DNA from: Planctomycetota bacterium
GTDB lineage: Bacteria > Planctomycetota > Planctomycetia > Pirellulales > Pirellulaceae
DNA: 64,000 nucleotides
Assembly (NCBI GenBank): GCA_963204915.1
Contig: CAUJHS010000010.1
Span: 1 to 64,000 of the forward strand
Direction: 5' to 3'
The notes under the pieces are model-generated. The model was given only the letters and a program-made list of their open reading frames with translations, searched no databases and was not told the DNA's origin. The translations under genes were made by a program, and so were the position numbers. Shown piece by piece: positions 15,884 to 24,933 of the stretch. Position 1 is the first letter of the stretch; each line of letters begins with the position of its first letter.

Positions 15884-18003
15884 GCCGCACCTGCCTTGAA
15901 TCGCAGCATCCGCAAACCGTTAGCGACAACGACGAACTCGCTGATCTCGTGACCGAGCACCGCAATCGGCAATGTAAACTGCCCTGAAACGGCTCCGATG
16001 ACCAAAACCAGAATCACAATCGCCGAAAGAACAAGGTTCTGGCGAACGATGGATTGATTGCGTTTGGCTTGTTTTAGCGCGTAAACAAGCTTCTCCAAAT
16101 CATCGGCCATCAGCGCCACGTCGGCAGTTTCCAAAGCAACGTCGGTCCCAGCAGCACCCATCGCAACACCTACGCTGGCTTCGGCTAACGCGGGTGCGTC
16201 GTTCACACCGTCGCCAACCATTGCCACATGTTCGTGAAAACGCATCAGTTCCCGCAGCTTGGTCACCTTGTCGTCCGGTTTCAGACTGGCATAGAACTCG
16301 TCGATACCTGCTTCTTTGGAGATTTGTGCGGCGGTCCCTTCATTGTCGCCAGTCAGCATCACGATTTTTTTGATGCCAATAGCGTGCAGTTGTGTAATCG
16401 CATCCTTGGCATTTTCCCGAACCGTGTCACGCATCGCGATTGCGGCCCACGCTGCGTTGTCCGTCCCCACGACAGCGACCGTCTTGCCCTCGTCCTGCAA
16501 CCGAAACACGACTTCGGAAAGAGGCCCTAAATCAACCTTCAATTCCTCCTCGAACAGCTTTGGCTTGCCGATATAGATCACCTTGCCATCGACAGAGGCG
16601 GATGCACCGGCTCCGGTGATTGACCTAAAATCGGTCGCCTTTCGCGGCTGAATCCCTTCGTCGTCGATATAGCGAACAATCGCCTTGGCAAGCGGATGTT
16701 GACTGAGTTGTTCGATAGCGGCGGTAATCGCCAGAACTTCTTCGCGTTGCGGCACGTCGCCATGACCGGCGAGTTCGCAATCGGTAACCGTCGGTTCACC
16801 GAGCGTGATCGTGCCGGTTTTGTCCATCGCAATCACATTGATTTCAGCGAGCCGTTCGATGTAGACGCCGCCTTTAATGAGCACACCGTGCCGAGCAGCC
16901 GTCCCTAACGCAGCGACAAGCGTCACTGGAATGGAAATCACCAAGGCACACGGAGCGGCAGCGACAATGAAAATGGTGGCCCGAATCGCCCACTGCATCC
17001 AAGTGGTATCCATCACTAGTGGCGGCAGCACCGCGATGGCGATGCCGACCAGCAGTACTGCCGGGCTGTACCAGTTTCCGAAACGCTCAATGAACTGTTG
17101 ACTCTCGCCCTTTCGTTCCTGAGCCTCTTCGACCATCACGATAATTCGCGAGATCGTGTTTTCGGCGAACGCTTTGGTGGCAATGACTTCTAGCGATCCT
17201 TCGGCATTGATGCTGCCCGCGAAAACTGTATCACCAACGCTTTTCTCCACCGGCACGCTTTCGCCGGTCACAGGTGCTTCGTCCAGACTGGAGGCACCGG
17301 CAGCAATTTCGCCGTCGGTCGGAACGGATTGGCCCGGATGAACAAGAAACCGATCGCCCGGTTTCAGTTCTTCTGCGGGAATTTCGCGTTGTTCGCCGTC
17401 TTCGATCAAGATTGCCGTCTTCGGCGTCAGGTCCATCAATGCACGAACAGCGGAGCGAGTCTTGGCTTCGGTGTAGCCTTCCAAAGCTTCGCTGATCGAG
17501 TATAGAAAGACCAACATCGCCGCCTCCGCGGGCTGGCCAAGTACATAGGCCGCGATCGCGGCGACGCTCATCAGCAATTCGATGCCGACTTGACGCTCGA
17601 AGGACAGCTCTTCGAGTGCTTCACGGCCAAAGTAGTAGCCACCGATCAGGATGCTCAGCGTGTAGAGCGTTAGCGGTAACCAGCCCTCAACAGCGTAGCT
17701 CAGAAGCCATCCGACCAGCAGCAACACACCGGAAACAATTGCGGCAAGCACCTTGGGATTCTTCCAGAACGGCGGCAGGCTGGCGTGTTCGCCTTGCTTC
17801 TGGACTGGAAAGCCGAATTCTTCCAGCCTCGATTCAACATCCTCCTGCGAGACTTCATTCTCATCAACAGTCAGACGAACCGTCCCCGAAGACGCCAAGA
17901 TTTGCAGTAGTTCAATGTCGGCCTGCGATTCCAACGACCGTCGCAATCGCGCCGCATCGTTCTCACAATCCATGTTGGCAATTCGTAAACGGTATTCTTT
18001 CAT
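15880..18003 (-). CDS. heavy-metal P1B-type ATPase (CadA/ZntA-like)
   Basis: The 707-residue product has an N-terminal HMA-like domain (about 1-70) with only one cysteine (NMDCEND) instead of CxxC, then transmembrane helices, the actuator motif DEAPVTGES, the metal-translocating CPx-type motif APCALVIS, the phosphorylation site DKTGTITLG, the HP motif (SQHPLAKAI) and the hinge VGDGVNDAPALAEA. The APC motif and HMA form fit Zn/Cd/Pb exporters. It would pump cations from cytoplasm to periplasm, where the RND systems take over. It leads a run of four genes joined by 4-nt overlaps. Confidence 0.93.
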   Translation of the reverse strand: MKEYRLRIANMDCENDAARLRRSLESQADIELLQILASSGTVRLTVDENEVSQEDVESRLEEFGFPVQKQGEHASLPPFWKNPKVLAAIVSGVLLLVGWLLSYAVEGWLPLTLYTLSILIGGYYFGREALEELSFERQVGIELLMSVAAIAAYVLGQPAEAAMLVFLYSISEALEGYTEAKTRSAVRALMDLTPKTAILIEDGEQREIPAEELKPGDRFLVHPGQSVPTDGEIAAGASSLDEAPVTGESVPVEKSVGDTVFAGSINAEGSLEVIATKAFAENTISRIIVMVEEAQERKGESQQFIERFGNWYSPAVLLVGIAIAVLPPLVMDTTWMQWAIRATIFIVAAAPCALVISIPVTLVAALGTAARHGVLIKGGVYIERLAEINVIAMDKTGTITLGEPTVTDCELAGHGDVPQREEVLAITAAIEQLSQHPLAKAIVRYIDDEGIQPRKATDFRSITGAGASASVDGKVIYIGKPKLFEEELKVDLGPLSEVVFRLQDEGKTVAVVGTDNAAWAAIAMRDTVRENAKDAITQLHAIGIKKIVMLTGDNEGTAAQISKEAGIDEFYASLKPDDKVTKLRELMRFHEHVAMVGDGVNDAPALAEASVGVAMGAAGTDVALETADVALMADDLEKLVYALKQAKRNQSIVRQNLVLSAIVILVLVIGAVSGQFTLPIAVLGHEISEFVVVANGLRMLRFKAGAA

Positions 18004-18056
18004 CTGCGGTCCTGTTGGTTGTCATGGCCTCCATTAGTAACGGTGCTCATTCGATC

Positions 18057-18086
18057 AAAACCGCCGGGATCAATTGTTCCCGGCGG
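18057..18086 (-). terminator. Rho-independent terminator after the HMA protein gene
   Basis: CCGCCGGGA (18061-18069) and TCCCGGCGG (18078-18086) form a perfect 9-bp stem; on the minus strand it is followed by TTTT (plus A tract 18057-18060). It stands between the HMA protein gene and the ATPase gene, so the ATPase run either relies on read-through or has its own promoter in the remaining short gap. Confidence 0.8.
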
Positions 18087-18111
18087 CTACAACGTCACAG
18101 TAGGCTAAGTA

Positions 18112-18456
18112 TCATTTCTTCGGTTTGGACGTAAACGTCCCGCTGGGGCCGACGAGCTTCACCGGCGTCTTTTCAGCCTTTTCAATGGCTTCCCACAGTT
18201 GTTTTGGAGATGGGGTTGCGTTGCGTTTGGGTGAAACAGTCGCGGACTTGGTCTTCAGGTCCGTCTTCACATCGCCAACACCATTTACGGCAGTCAGCTT
18301 TTCACGAACTCGTTTTGCACAGCCTTCACAGCTAAGCACTTTGAGTGTGATGGTTGTTCTTGTGGGCGTCTTGGCGTCGGTTGCAGCCCAGCTCACATTA
18401 AGTGAGCTAGCAGCGAACGCGAGAGTCAAAGCGAAGCACATTGCGGTACGGTACAT
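18112..18456 (-). CDS. secreted heavy-metal-associated (HMA/MerP-like) protein
   Basis: The 114-residue product has a signal peptide (residues 1-24, ending SWAA) followed by one HMA fold with the metal-binding motif LSCEGCAKRV and the supporting pattern NGVGDVKTDLKTKSATV. A basic tail ends in SKPKK. Like MerP it would bind soft metal ions in the periplasm and pass them to a transporter. It lies in the same direction as the second efflux operon and is followed by a strong terminator. Confidence 0.85.
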   Translation of the reverse strand: MYRTAMCFALTLAFAASSLNVSWAATDAKTPTRTTITLKVLSCEGCAKRVREKLTAVNGVGDVKTDLKTKSATVSPKRNATPSPKQLWEAIEKAEKTPVKLVGPSGTFTSKPKK

Positions 18457-18653
18457 GGTGGGATTCCTTTCTCTCGGGGAACAAGTTGGTAAACTGGTGA
18501 TTGGTCATTCGCGTATCACCTGGCATCACCTCTCCATTGGTTTGAGACGGTAAGTGATTCGGAAAATGGAAGCGTGACTGGGGGCGAGCGACTTTGCGGG
18601 CTGGCAAAATGCGCTACCTTTATCCCCCAGTCACTAAGCTTCCTTGTATGGCA

Positions 18654-18908
18654 CTACGGTGACTCGTCGTCGTTTGCATCGTTCATGTCGGAAACAAAGC
18701 CCGTGGGCGATTGAAAGCCGACCGTTGCGTGGGCGTTACATAGCGATCCAGAACCATCGCATTCCGATGACAAGCACGCGGTTCTCTGTGGAGAGGAACA
18801 GCCACACATGCAACCGGACTGCGTCAGCAAGACGACGGCAAGCAGCATGTTGATGGCACGCCGCAACGATGCTCTCCCTGCGTCAACCCATCCGTTCTGA
18901 ACATCCAT
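18654..18908 (-). CDS. small Cys-rich lipoprotein, unknown
   Basis: The 84-residue product has a hydrophobic segment and lipobox (LLTQSGC) followed immediately by a cluster of cysteines (CMCGCSS, then CLSSECDGSGSLC). The C-terminus is acidic (NDANDDESP). No known family is recognised, but secretion and Cys content in a metal island point to metal binding in the periplasm. The start at 18908 lies 2 nt after the stop of the previous lipoprotein gene, so the pair is probably co-translated; an internal start nearer the hydrophobic stretch is possible. The following 197-nt gap to 18456 may hold a secondary promoter. Confidence 0.6.
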   Translation of the reverse strand: MDVQNGWVDAGRASLRRAINMLLAVVLLTQSGCMCGCSSPQRTACLSSECDGSGSLCNAHATVGFQSPTGFVSDMNDANDDESP

Positions 18909-18910
18909 GT

Positions 18911-19273
18911 CTATTCCGTTGGCTCCGGTGGTTTTCGGCCAGTCTTGGCTTCGTATTGAGCAATGAACTTCTCTGCCCGCTTCGGGCCACAAATAAAGCA
19001 CTGCGATTCAGGGCGATTGTGCTCGTCGCACCAATCGCCATCCTCTTTGAACTTCGCCACCAGCGACTTGTCGCACAGGGCACATTCGCCCTCCGGCACA
19101 CCGTGTTCAACGCACCACCAGCCACCGTGGCTGTGGTCCACTTCTGTCGCGGCGACCGGTTGTGATTCGGAAGGCTCCGACGCGGTTTCGCTGTTGCTGC
19201 ATCCGGTCAGTCCAATTGCTGCCGTTGCCAATAACCCTAGCGACAGGCCACGTACACTCTTCATCCAATACAT
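18911..19273 (-). CDS. lipoprotein with two C-x2-H-x6-C-x2-C motifs
   Basis: The 120-residue product starts with a signal peptide and lipobox (AAIGLTGC), then a linker containing HSHGGWW, and two copies of a Cys/His motif with identical spacing: CVEHGVPEGECALC and CDEHNRPESQCFIC, each preceded by W. The same spacing occurs once in each of the two CzcB-like adaptors of this island. Each copy could bind one Zn-like ion. It follows the second czcA gene by 30 nt and has a GGAG ribosome site. I cannot name a characterised family; a periplasmic metal-capturing partner of the efflux pump is the reasonable inference. Confidence 0.7.
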   Translation of the reverse strand: MYWMKSVRGLSLGLLATAAIGLTGCSNSETASEPSESQPVAATEVDHSHGGWWCVEHGVPEGECALCDKSLVAKFKEDGDWCDEHNRPESQCFICGPKRAEKFIAQYEAKTGRKPPEPTE

Positions 19274-19303
19274 TTCGTTCTCCTTCGGCTGTGCGCCGAG
19301 TTT

Positions 19304-22300
19304 CTAAGTTGTGACCGTCGTTGGCTCAGACCATCGTTTCGACTCTTGCTTTGGCACAGAGTCAAACTCCTGTCCGGCCTCCGGGTCGGTCGGTTCTTCC
19401 GGTTCAAGACGATGACCGTCATCGTCTCCTCCATCTTCATCGTGGCTCTCTGTGGGCAGATTGAAGACCACATAAAGCACTCGTAGTACAAGCAGGCTCA
19501 TTATCATCGCGCTGCACACGCCGCCGATCACTACCGTTGCCAGCGGTCGCTGCACTTCGGCTCCCATTCCGGTACTGAACGCCATCGGCACGAAACCAAG
19601 GCTGGCGACGAGCGTCGTCATCAGGATCGGACGGAGTCTTGTCATCGCGGCTTCTTCGACCGCTTCGTCCAGTGAACGACCACGCCGCCGGAGTTGCCGG
19701 ATCGTTGAAACCAGCAACATGTCGTCCAGCACCGCAACGCCTGACAAAGCGATGAACCCAACGGCAGCCGAAATCGAAAACGGCATGTCGCGAATCCATA
19801 GTGCAAGCACACCACCAATCCACGCGAACGGAACGCCGGTGAACACTCGCAGTGAGTCGATCCAGTTCCGATACGTCATGTAGAGCAGCGACAGAATCAT
19901 CAGTAATGCAATCGGCACAACGATCATCAACCGCGTTTGCGCTCGCTCAAGGTTCTCGAATTGACCGCCCCATTCGATGCGATATCGTCCCGCAGGCAAC
20001 TGGACTTTCTCATCGACGACTCGCTGAGCCTCGGCCACAAAGCTGCCAAGGTCGCGGCCACGCACATTCGCTTCAATCGTGATGCGACGTTGATACCAGT
20101 CGCGTTTGATCGTGTTGAACCCTTCGACTCGTTCAATCGAGGCCAGCCTAGAAAGTGGGATGCGTTGGCCTGATGGAGTCGCGACGAGAATGTTGCCAAT
20201 CGCTTGGGGATCGGCTCGGGCTTCTTCTGGCAAACGGATCACCAGAGGAAACCGCAGTTGCCCTTCGTACACTTCCCCAACGTGATTGCTGCCGAGAGAA
20301 CGGACAATGTTCATGACCGTTTGTGCAGAAACGCCGTAGCGCGCGATCTGGTCTTGCTTGACTTGAATCTGCAAGACCGGCTGTCCGGAAATCTGCTCGA
20401 TCTTGACATCTTCGGCACCGGGAATTGAATTCAACGCACGTTCAATCTCGACGGCCTTCTCGTTCATCAAGTCAAGGTCATCACCGTACAGTATCGCGGC
20501 CACATCGGAGCGAACGCCTGAAATCATTTCGTTCATGCGCATTTCAATCGGCTGTGACAACGCCAATCTTGGACCGGGTAGATCGCGAAGTTCACGTTGC
20601 ACCAGAGTGGTCAACTCTTCCTGCGTTTCGGCTCGCGTCCACTTTTCATGCGGGTGGAGTGTGATGAACAGGTCGGTCAGTTCGGTGCCCATCGGGTCTG
20701 TAGCGACTTCCGCAGTCCCAATCCGACTCCATACTTGATTGATCTCGTCGGGGAACTTCTCCAGCAACACCTGTTCCATGCGGGTGTTGTAGCGCATCGA
20801 CTCTTCCAGCGGTGTTCCGGCGAGTCTAACCACGTTAAGCGTGATGGCTCCCTCCGAAAGGCGAGGCACGAATTCGCTACCCAGATTGGGAGCGACTAAA
20901 CTGAACACGCTCACCAAGAGTAACAACGCCGAACCAATGACAAACGTCTTGTGGTGCATGGTGAATCGCAGCACCGGTGCGTACAACCATTTGAGAATCC
21001 GGATCAGAAGCGGCTCTTTCTCTTTGATGTTTTTAGGAAGAAAGAGGCTGGCAAGCACCGGCATCAGCGTGAGTGAAAGCACCATTGACCCGGCAAGGGC
21101 CATGATCACTGTCAACGCCATCGGTCGAAACAGCTTCCCCTCAATGCCTTCCAGCGTGAGGATCGGCAAATAGACGATCATGATGATTAGTTCGCCAAAC
21201 ATGGTCGGCTTGCGAACTTCAATGGCCGCTTCACGAATGATCTCAAGACGACTCTTGCCGTCTCGATTGTGTGCCAAGTGCCGCACACAATTCTCGATCA
21301 TCACGACCGAACTATCGACAACCAATCCGAAGTCAATCGCACCGAGGCTGAGCAAACTGGCTGCGATACCGAACTTCAACATTCCGGAAAAAGCGAAAAG
21401 CATCGAGAGCGGAATCGCCAAGGCGACTATCAAACCGGCTCTCAGGTTGCCAAGGAAGATGAACAGGACAGCGATAACCAGCAGGCCGCCCTCGAACAAG
21501 TTCTTCTGCACCGTGTGGATGACGTGATCAATCAATTCCGTCCGGTCATAGACGGTTTGAATTTTGACGCCGGGCGGTAGCGTTTCTTGAATGCCCGCGA
21601 TCTTTTCTTTGATCGACCAAGTCACTTTGTCGCTGTTCTCACCCATCAGCATGAAGCCAAGCCCGAGCACGGCTTCGCCCTGACCATTGGCCGTCACCGC
21701 CCCGCGACGGATTTCGTGACCGATTTCAACAGCAGCGACGTCGCGTACCCGAACAGGAACGCCATCCTTGGCCGTCACGATGACTTCTTCGATTTGTTCG
21801 ATGTTCACCGTCCGCCCGACACCGTGGACAAGGAGCATTTCGCTGCCATCAGTGACCGTCCCGCCGCCAACGTTTTCGTTATTAGCTTCAATGGCTTCAC
21901 TGACCTGCTCGAAGGTCAGTCCGTATTTGAGCAGTAAGTCAGTGTCGATTCGGACTTGATACTGCTTCTCGTATCCGCCCCAACTGTTTACTTCGGCAAC
22001 ACCCCGAACCGAACGCAGTTGCGGCTTGATGACCCAGTCGTGAATCGTGCGTAGCTCGGTCAGTCGTTTGACGCGTTGCTCGCGAGAGACCTGCGAAAGA
22101 TCGACTCCGTCGTAAACCACAACGTAGTGAAACACTTCGCCGAGGCCCGTCGAGACCGGCCCCATTTGTGGTCGCCCAATACCGTCCGGTAGCTCAACCG
22201 TGGAAAGCCGTTCGTTGATAAGCTGCCGGGCGAAGTAAATGTCGATGCCGTCATCAAAGATGACCACGACCTGTGACAAGCCGAATTTGGAAATCGAACG

Positions 22301-22546
22301 CAGTTCGTGCAATCCCGGCAGTCCACTAATGGCCTGCTCGACAGGGAACGTGATCTGTCGTTCAATCTCCTCAGAAGCTAGTGACGGTGCGACCGTGTTG
22401 ATCTGAATTTGAACCGGAGTCGTGTCTGGAAAAGCGTCAATGTCGAGTTGCTGAAGCGAGAACCCGCCAACGACCGCGAAAAGCAGTGCCACGAGAATCA
22501 CCAGTGCGCGGTGCTTCAGTGAAAAATCAATGAGCCAATTAAGCAT
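19304..22546 (-). CDS. czcA: second CzcA/CusA-type heavy-metal RND efflux transporter
   Basis: The 1080-residue product has the same architecture as the protein at 8165-11275 and the motifs IDAFPDTTPVQIQINT, SISKFGLSQVV and DFGLVVDSSVVMIEN; the last again fits divalent-cation (Co/Zn/Cd/Ni) pumps. It differs by a longer C-terminal tail rich in Asp, Glu and His (HDEDGGDDDGHRLEPEE), which would face the cytoplasm and may sense metal. It follows its adaptor gene by 11 nt in a czcC-x-czcB-czcA operon. The two pumps are clearly diverged in sequence, so they are separate acquisitions or an old duplication rather than a recent copy. Confidence 0.93.
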   Translation of the reverse strand: MLNWLIDFSLKHRALVILVALLFAVVGGFSLQQLDIDAFPDTTPVQIQINTVAPSLASEEIERQITFPVEQAISGLPGLHELRSISKFGLSQVVVIFDDGIDIYFARQLINERLSTVELPDGIGRPQMGPVSTGLGEVFHYVVVYDGVDLSQVSREQRVKRLTELRTIHDWVIKPQLRSVRGVAEVNSWGGYEKQYQVRIDTDLLLKYGLTFEQVSEAIEANNENVGGGTVTDGSEMLLVHGVGRTVNIEQIEEVIVTAKDGVPVRVRDVAAVEIGHEIRRGAVTANGQGEAVLGLGFMLMGENSDKVTWSIKEKIAGIQETLPPGVKIQTVYDRTELIDHVIHTVQKNLFEGGLLVIAVLFIFLGNLRAGLIVALAIPLSMLFAFSGMLKFGIAASLLSLGAIDFGLVVDSSVVMIENCVRHLAHNRDGKSRLEIIREAAIEVRKPTMFGELIIMIVYLPILTLEGIEGKLFRPMALTVIMALAGSMVLSLTLMPVLASLFLPKNIKEKEPLLIRILKWLYAPVLRFTMHHKTFVIGSALLLLVSVFSLVAPNLGSEFVPRLSEGAITLNVVRLAGTPLEESMRYNTRMEQVLLEKFPDEINQVWSRIGTAEVATDPMGTELTDLFITLHPHEKWTRAETQEELTTLVQRELRDLPGPRLALSQPIEMRMNEMISGVRSDVAAILYGDDLDLMNEKAVEIERALNSIPGAEDVKIEQISGQPVLQIQVKQDQIARYGVSAQTVMNIVRSLGSNHVGEVYEGQLRFPLVIRLPEEARADPQAIGNILVATPSGQRIPLSRLASIERVEGFNTIKRDWYQRRITIEANVRGRDLGSFVAEAQRVVDEKVQLPAGRYRIEWGGQFENLERAQTRLMIVVPIALLMILSLLYMTYRNWIDSLRVFTGVPFAWIGGVLALWIRDMPFSISAAVGFIALSGVAVLDDMLLVSTIRQLRRRGRSLDEAVEEAAMTRLRPILMTTLVASLGFVPMAFSTGMGAEVQRPLATVVIGGVCSAMIMSLLVLRVLYVVFNLPTESHDEDGGDDDGHRLEPEEPTDPEAGQEFDSVPKQESKRWSEPTTVTT

Positions 22547-22557
22547 CCGTGCTCTCC

Positions 22558-24243
22558 TTATTCAGCGACGCAGTCGCAGCCTGCACCAAGGTTGTTTTTC
22601 AGTAACTGCGCTTTCAACACGTCACTGCCGGCACTCGCAATAACCTCGCCGGGCAACACGCCGGAGATGACTTCTGTAACATCACCATTGATCGCCCCCA
22701 GACGAACCGAACGGACGTGAAAGACCTTGTAACTGTCGGGGCTGTCGAAGTAATTCTTGTCCCGGACGAACACGACTTGGCAGCAGCCTTCCCAGTGTGA
22801 AGCCCCGGTCGGAATGACGATGGCATTCGGTTCTTCACGGAGGATGACCTCACCCATGCCAAACGTTTCGTTGCGAAGACGTCCATCGCCGTTGCCCAGC
22901 ACCGCGCGGACTTCCACCATCCGTGTGTCTTTGTCAGCCGACGTGCTGACCCAGTCCAGTTTCCCCTCGACGACGTTCCGGCTACCGTCCGGCGTAAAGC
23001 GAATTCGTTGTCCGACGGCAAGTTGATCCATCTTCTCCAGCGGCACGCTCAGTTGCAGCCACATCTGCCGCGTATCCGCGACTTGAAACAGGATGCGTGA
23101 GGGGTCAACGACTTCACCGGGCGTTACCGATCGTTCGATAACGACTCCGTTCATTGGGGACAGGATTGGCAGCAGATTAGCCGTGGCGTTCTGCGGATTG
23201 AGCTGACTACGAACGGACTGCGGGATTCCAAGCAAACGCAATTCGTCAAGCACTTGCTGCTCGGACATCCCTCGCAGTTGCTCGACACGAAGCGGCAATC
23301 CCAAGTTCCGCAGCGATTGTTCTGCACTCAGAACATCAGCCTGTGCCTTGGCTAGTGCGGCTTCGGCGTCAAGGATTCGCGAACCGGCAATTGCATTGCG
23401 CGCCTCGGTCAGTCGCGACACGTTCTGCCTTTGCAGCTTCTCCTCAGCAAGGGATCGCAGCAAAGCCGTTTTCAACTCGCCCACCCCGGCGGCATCGACG
23501 ATTGCCAACACATCTCCTTCAGCAACGGGGTCACCAACGTTCTTGGATACTCGCCAAACGCTACCGGGAACACGAGACGCCAAGCTGGCTTGTCTCGTCG
23601 GGTCGTAGACGATTTCGCCGTTGCCAAGGATCGACTCAATGATTGGCTGGCGTTCCACCAATTCAACATCTACATCCGCTTGCTGAACAGCCTCCACCGA
23701 CGCGAACTGAATCCGTGTTTTGTAGATGTCACAGCCACTGTTGTTTTCTTTGCGAGGTGCGATCGCCAACGCCCGCGATGCTCGTCGCAAGTCTGCGATC
23801 AGTTCACTTTCGGACGGCGGCTGCTTGAGTTGGGCAACGTCCGGATGATCAAGCGTGCAATTATGGACGCCATGATCCGCACACCAACCGTAGTCCGGGC
23901 CTTCCGGCATCAACGTCGGATCGCACTCGACACAAATGGATTCGGGTACGGCATGTTCTTCACACCAGTCATCGACGACCGTTTCAACCGGCCCTGTCAG
24001 CGCGGCGAATTTGGGAATACGCCAGTCGTTATGATGGCCGTAGTAGAACACAGCGGCGAAGCCGATCAGAACCGGTGTTGGCCCGATGCTGGAGAGCACC
24101 ACCCCTAGCGTTCGCCGAAAGAAGCTTCGCGGCTTTGCAGTAGTTTCTGTGGGAGGGGCTTGAACCGAACGTCCATTGACGGACGGTTCGGCAGACTGTT
24201 GCCGCGACTCCTTGGTGGTCGCGTCAATGACGGAATGGCTCAT
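22558..24243 (-). CDS. czcB: second CzcB-like adaptor, membrane-anchored, with Cys/His motif
   Basis: The 561-residue product begins with a cytoplasmic stretch, a single membrane anchor near residues 40-65 (VVLSSIGPTPVLIGFAAVF) and then the motif CEEHAVPESICVEC, followed by a related CADHGVHNC segment. The usual adaptor parts follow: SRVPGSVWRVSKNVGDPVAE as first barrel-sandwich half, an alpha hairpin, ILSPMNGVVIERSVTPGE as second half, and a beta-barrel. It would couple the CzcA-like pump to the CzcC-like channel. I chose the ATG at 24243 because AGGAG lies 8 nt upstream, whereas the ATG 33 nt earlier has no ribosome site. Confidence 0.88.
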   Translation of the reverse strand: MSHSVIDATTKESRQQSAEPSVNGRSVQAPPTETTAKPRSFFRRTLGVVLSSIGPTPVLIGFAAVFYYGHHNDWRIPKFAALTGPVETVVDDWCEEHAVPESICVECDPTLMPEGPDYGWCADHGVHNCTLDHPDVAQLKQPPSESELIADLRRASRALAIAPRKENNSGCDIYKTRIQFASVEAVQQADVDVELVERQPIIESILGNGEIVYDPTRQASLASRVPGSVWRVSKNVGDPVAEGDVLAIVDAAGVGELKTALLRSLAEEKLQRQNVSRLTEARNAIAGSRILDAEAALAKAQADVLSAEQSLRNLGLPLRVEQLRGMSEQQVLDELRLLGIPQSVRSQLNPQNATANLLPILSPMNGVVIERSVTPGEVVDPSRILFQVADTRQMWLQLSVPLEKMDQLAVGQRIRFTPDGSRNVVEGKLDWVSTSADKDTRMVEVRAVLGNGDGRLRNETFGMGEVILREEPNAIVIPTGASHWEGCCQVVFVRDKNYFDSPDSYKVFHVRSVRLGAINGDVTEVISGVLPGEVIASAGSDVLKAQLLKNNLGAGCDCVAE

Positions 24244-24337
24244 GGATAGAACTCCTGCTGGCGGAACATGGGACATGCACGATGCGCAAACGAAGCGAAT
24301 AGTGCGGTAACCAAGGGCAGACCAACCAGCTAGGAAC

Positions 24338-24377
24338 GCTCAGGCGCAAGGTGAATGCGCGTGGTACACCTTGAGCG
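24338..24377. promoter_or_regulatory. bulged hairpin inside the second efflux operon
   Basis: CGCTCA (24338-24343) and AAGGTG (24348-24353) pair with CACCTTGAGCG (24367-24377), leaving a small bulge. It lies in the 165-nt gap between the Cys-rich protein gene and the adaptor gene and has no T tract. It may modulate expression or mRNA stability between operon genes; the role is inferred from position only. Confidence 0.35.
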
Positions 24378-24408
24378 TCGCTGATCAGCGAGCAAAGGCC
24401 AGCAGGGC

Positions 24409-24822
24409 CTAGAGCAAAAAGGAAGCGTGGGCGATCCGAACGTCGCGGCCACTTTCCAAGTCATGTCGATGCGGCGATTCTTCACCGCGAAAGACAATCG
24501 CCTGCGAGAAGTCCACCGTGTCAAAACAGATGGGTTGGAAGTCGATTGCCAAGAAGAAATCGATGCCCGCAGTCCGGTAATTCAACTCCGGCGTGACTTG
24601 ACACACACAGCCGGTATCGCATGGACATGGGCAGTCGGTTGGCGTGTCAAATGGAAACTGTGACTCGCCGTCTTGGCAGGGTTCGCGATCGTGATCGCCA
24701 CACGTGCAAACGTGAGCCTCCGCTGAACGCAACGCCTGCGCACCACCATCGCATCCGATGCAAAGCAGCGGACAGAAAATCACCCGCAAGGTGATGATCG
24801 AGATGAAGGCGAGACGAAACAT
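24409..24822 (-). CDS. secreted Cys-rich protein of unknown function
   Basis: The 137-residue product starts with a hydrophobic segment (FISIITLRVIFCPLLCIGC) and contains a striking Cys-rich middle: HVCTCGDHD, then DCPCPCDTGCVCQ. The C-terminus is ordinary and ends in HASFLL. The family is not recognised. It lies between the czcC- and czcB-like genes of the second efflux operon on the same strand, with a candidate operator just upstream, and so is probably a periplasmic metal-binding or metal-sensing accessory. The frame has no alternative gene on the other strand. Confidence 0.65.
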   Translation of the reverse strand: MFRLAFISIITLRVIFCPLLCIGCDGGAQALRSAEAHVCTCGDHDREPCQDGESQFPFDTPTDCPCPCDTGCVCQVTPELNYRTAGIDFFLAIDFQPICFDTVDFSQAIVFRGEESPHRHDLESGRDVRIAHASFLL

Positions 24823-24854
24823 CTGGGGAAGGGAATTCCTGTAATTTGGGTAAG

Positions 24855-24870
24855 CTACACTAGAGTATAG
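24855..24870. promoter_or_regulatory. 16-bp imperfect palindrome upstream of the Cys-rich gene
   Basis: On the minus strand the sequence CTATACTCTAGTGTAG matches its own complement at 12 of 16 positions (CTA-ACT-AGT-TAG pattern). It lies 33-48 nt before the start at 24822, where a promoter operator would be expected, in the 111-nt gap after the czcC-like gene. It may be the site of a metal-responsive repressor. Confidence 0.4.
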
Positions 24871-24933
24871 GTTTCGGTGGGCAGCGGAGCAATAGCAGTC
24901 CGGCAGAATCCGCCGCTGAACGAGCGCCTCCGT

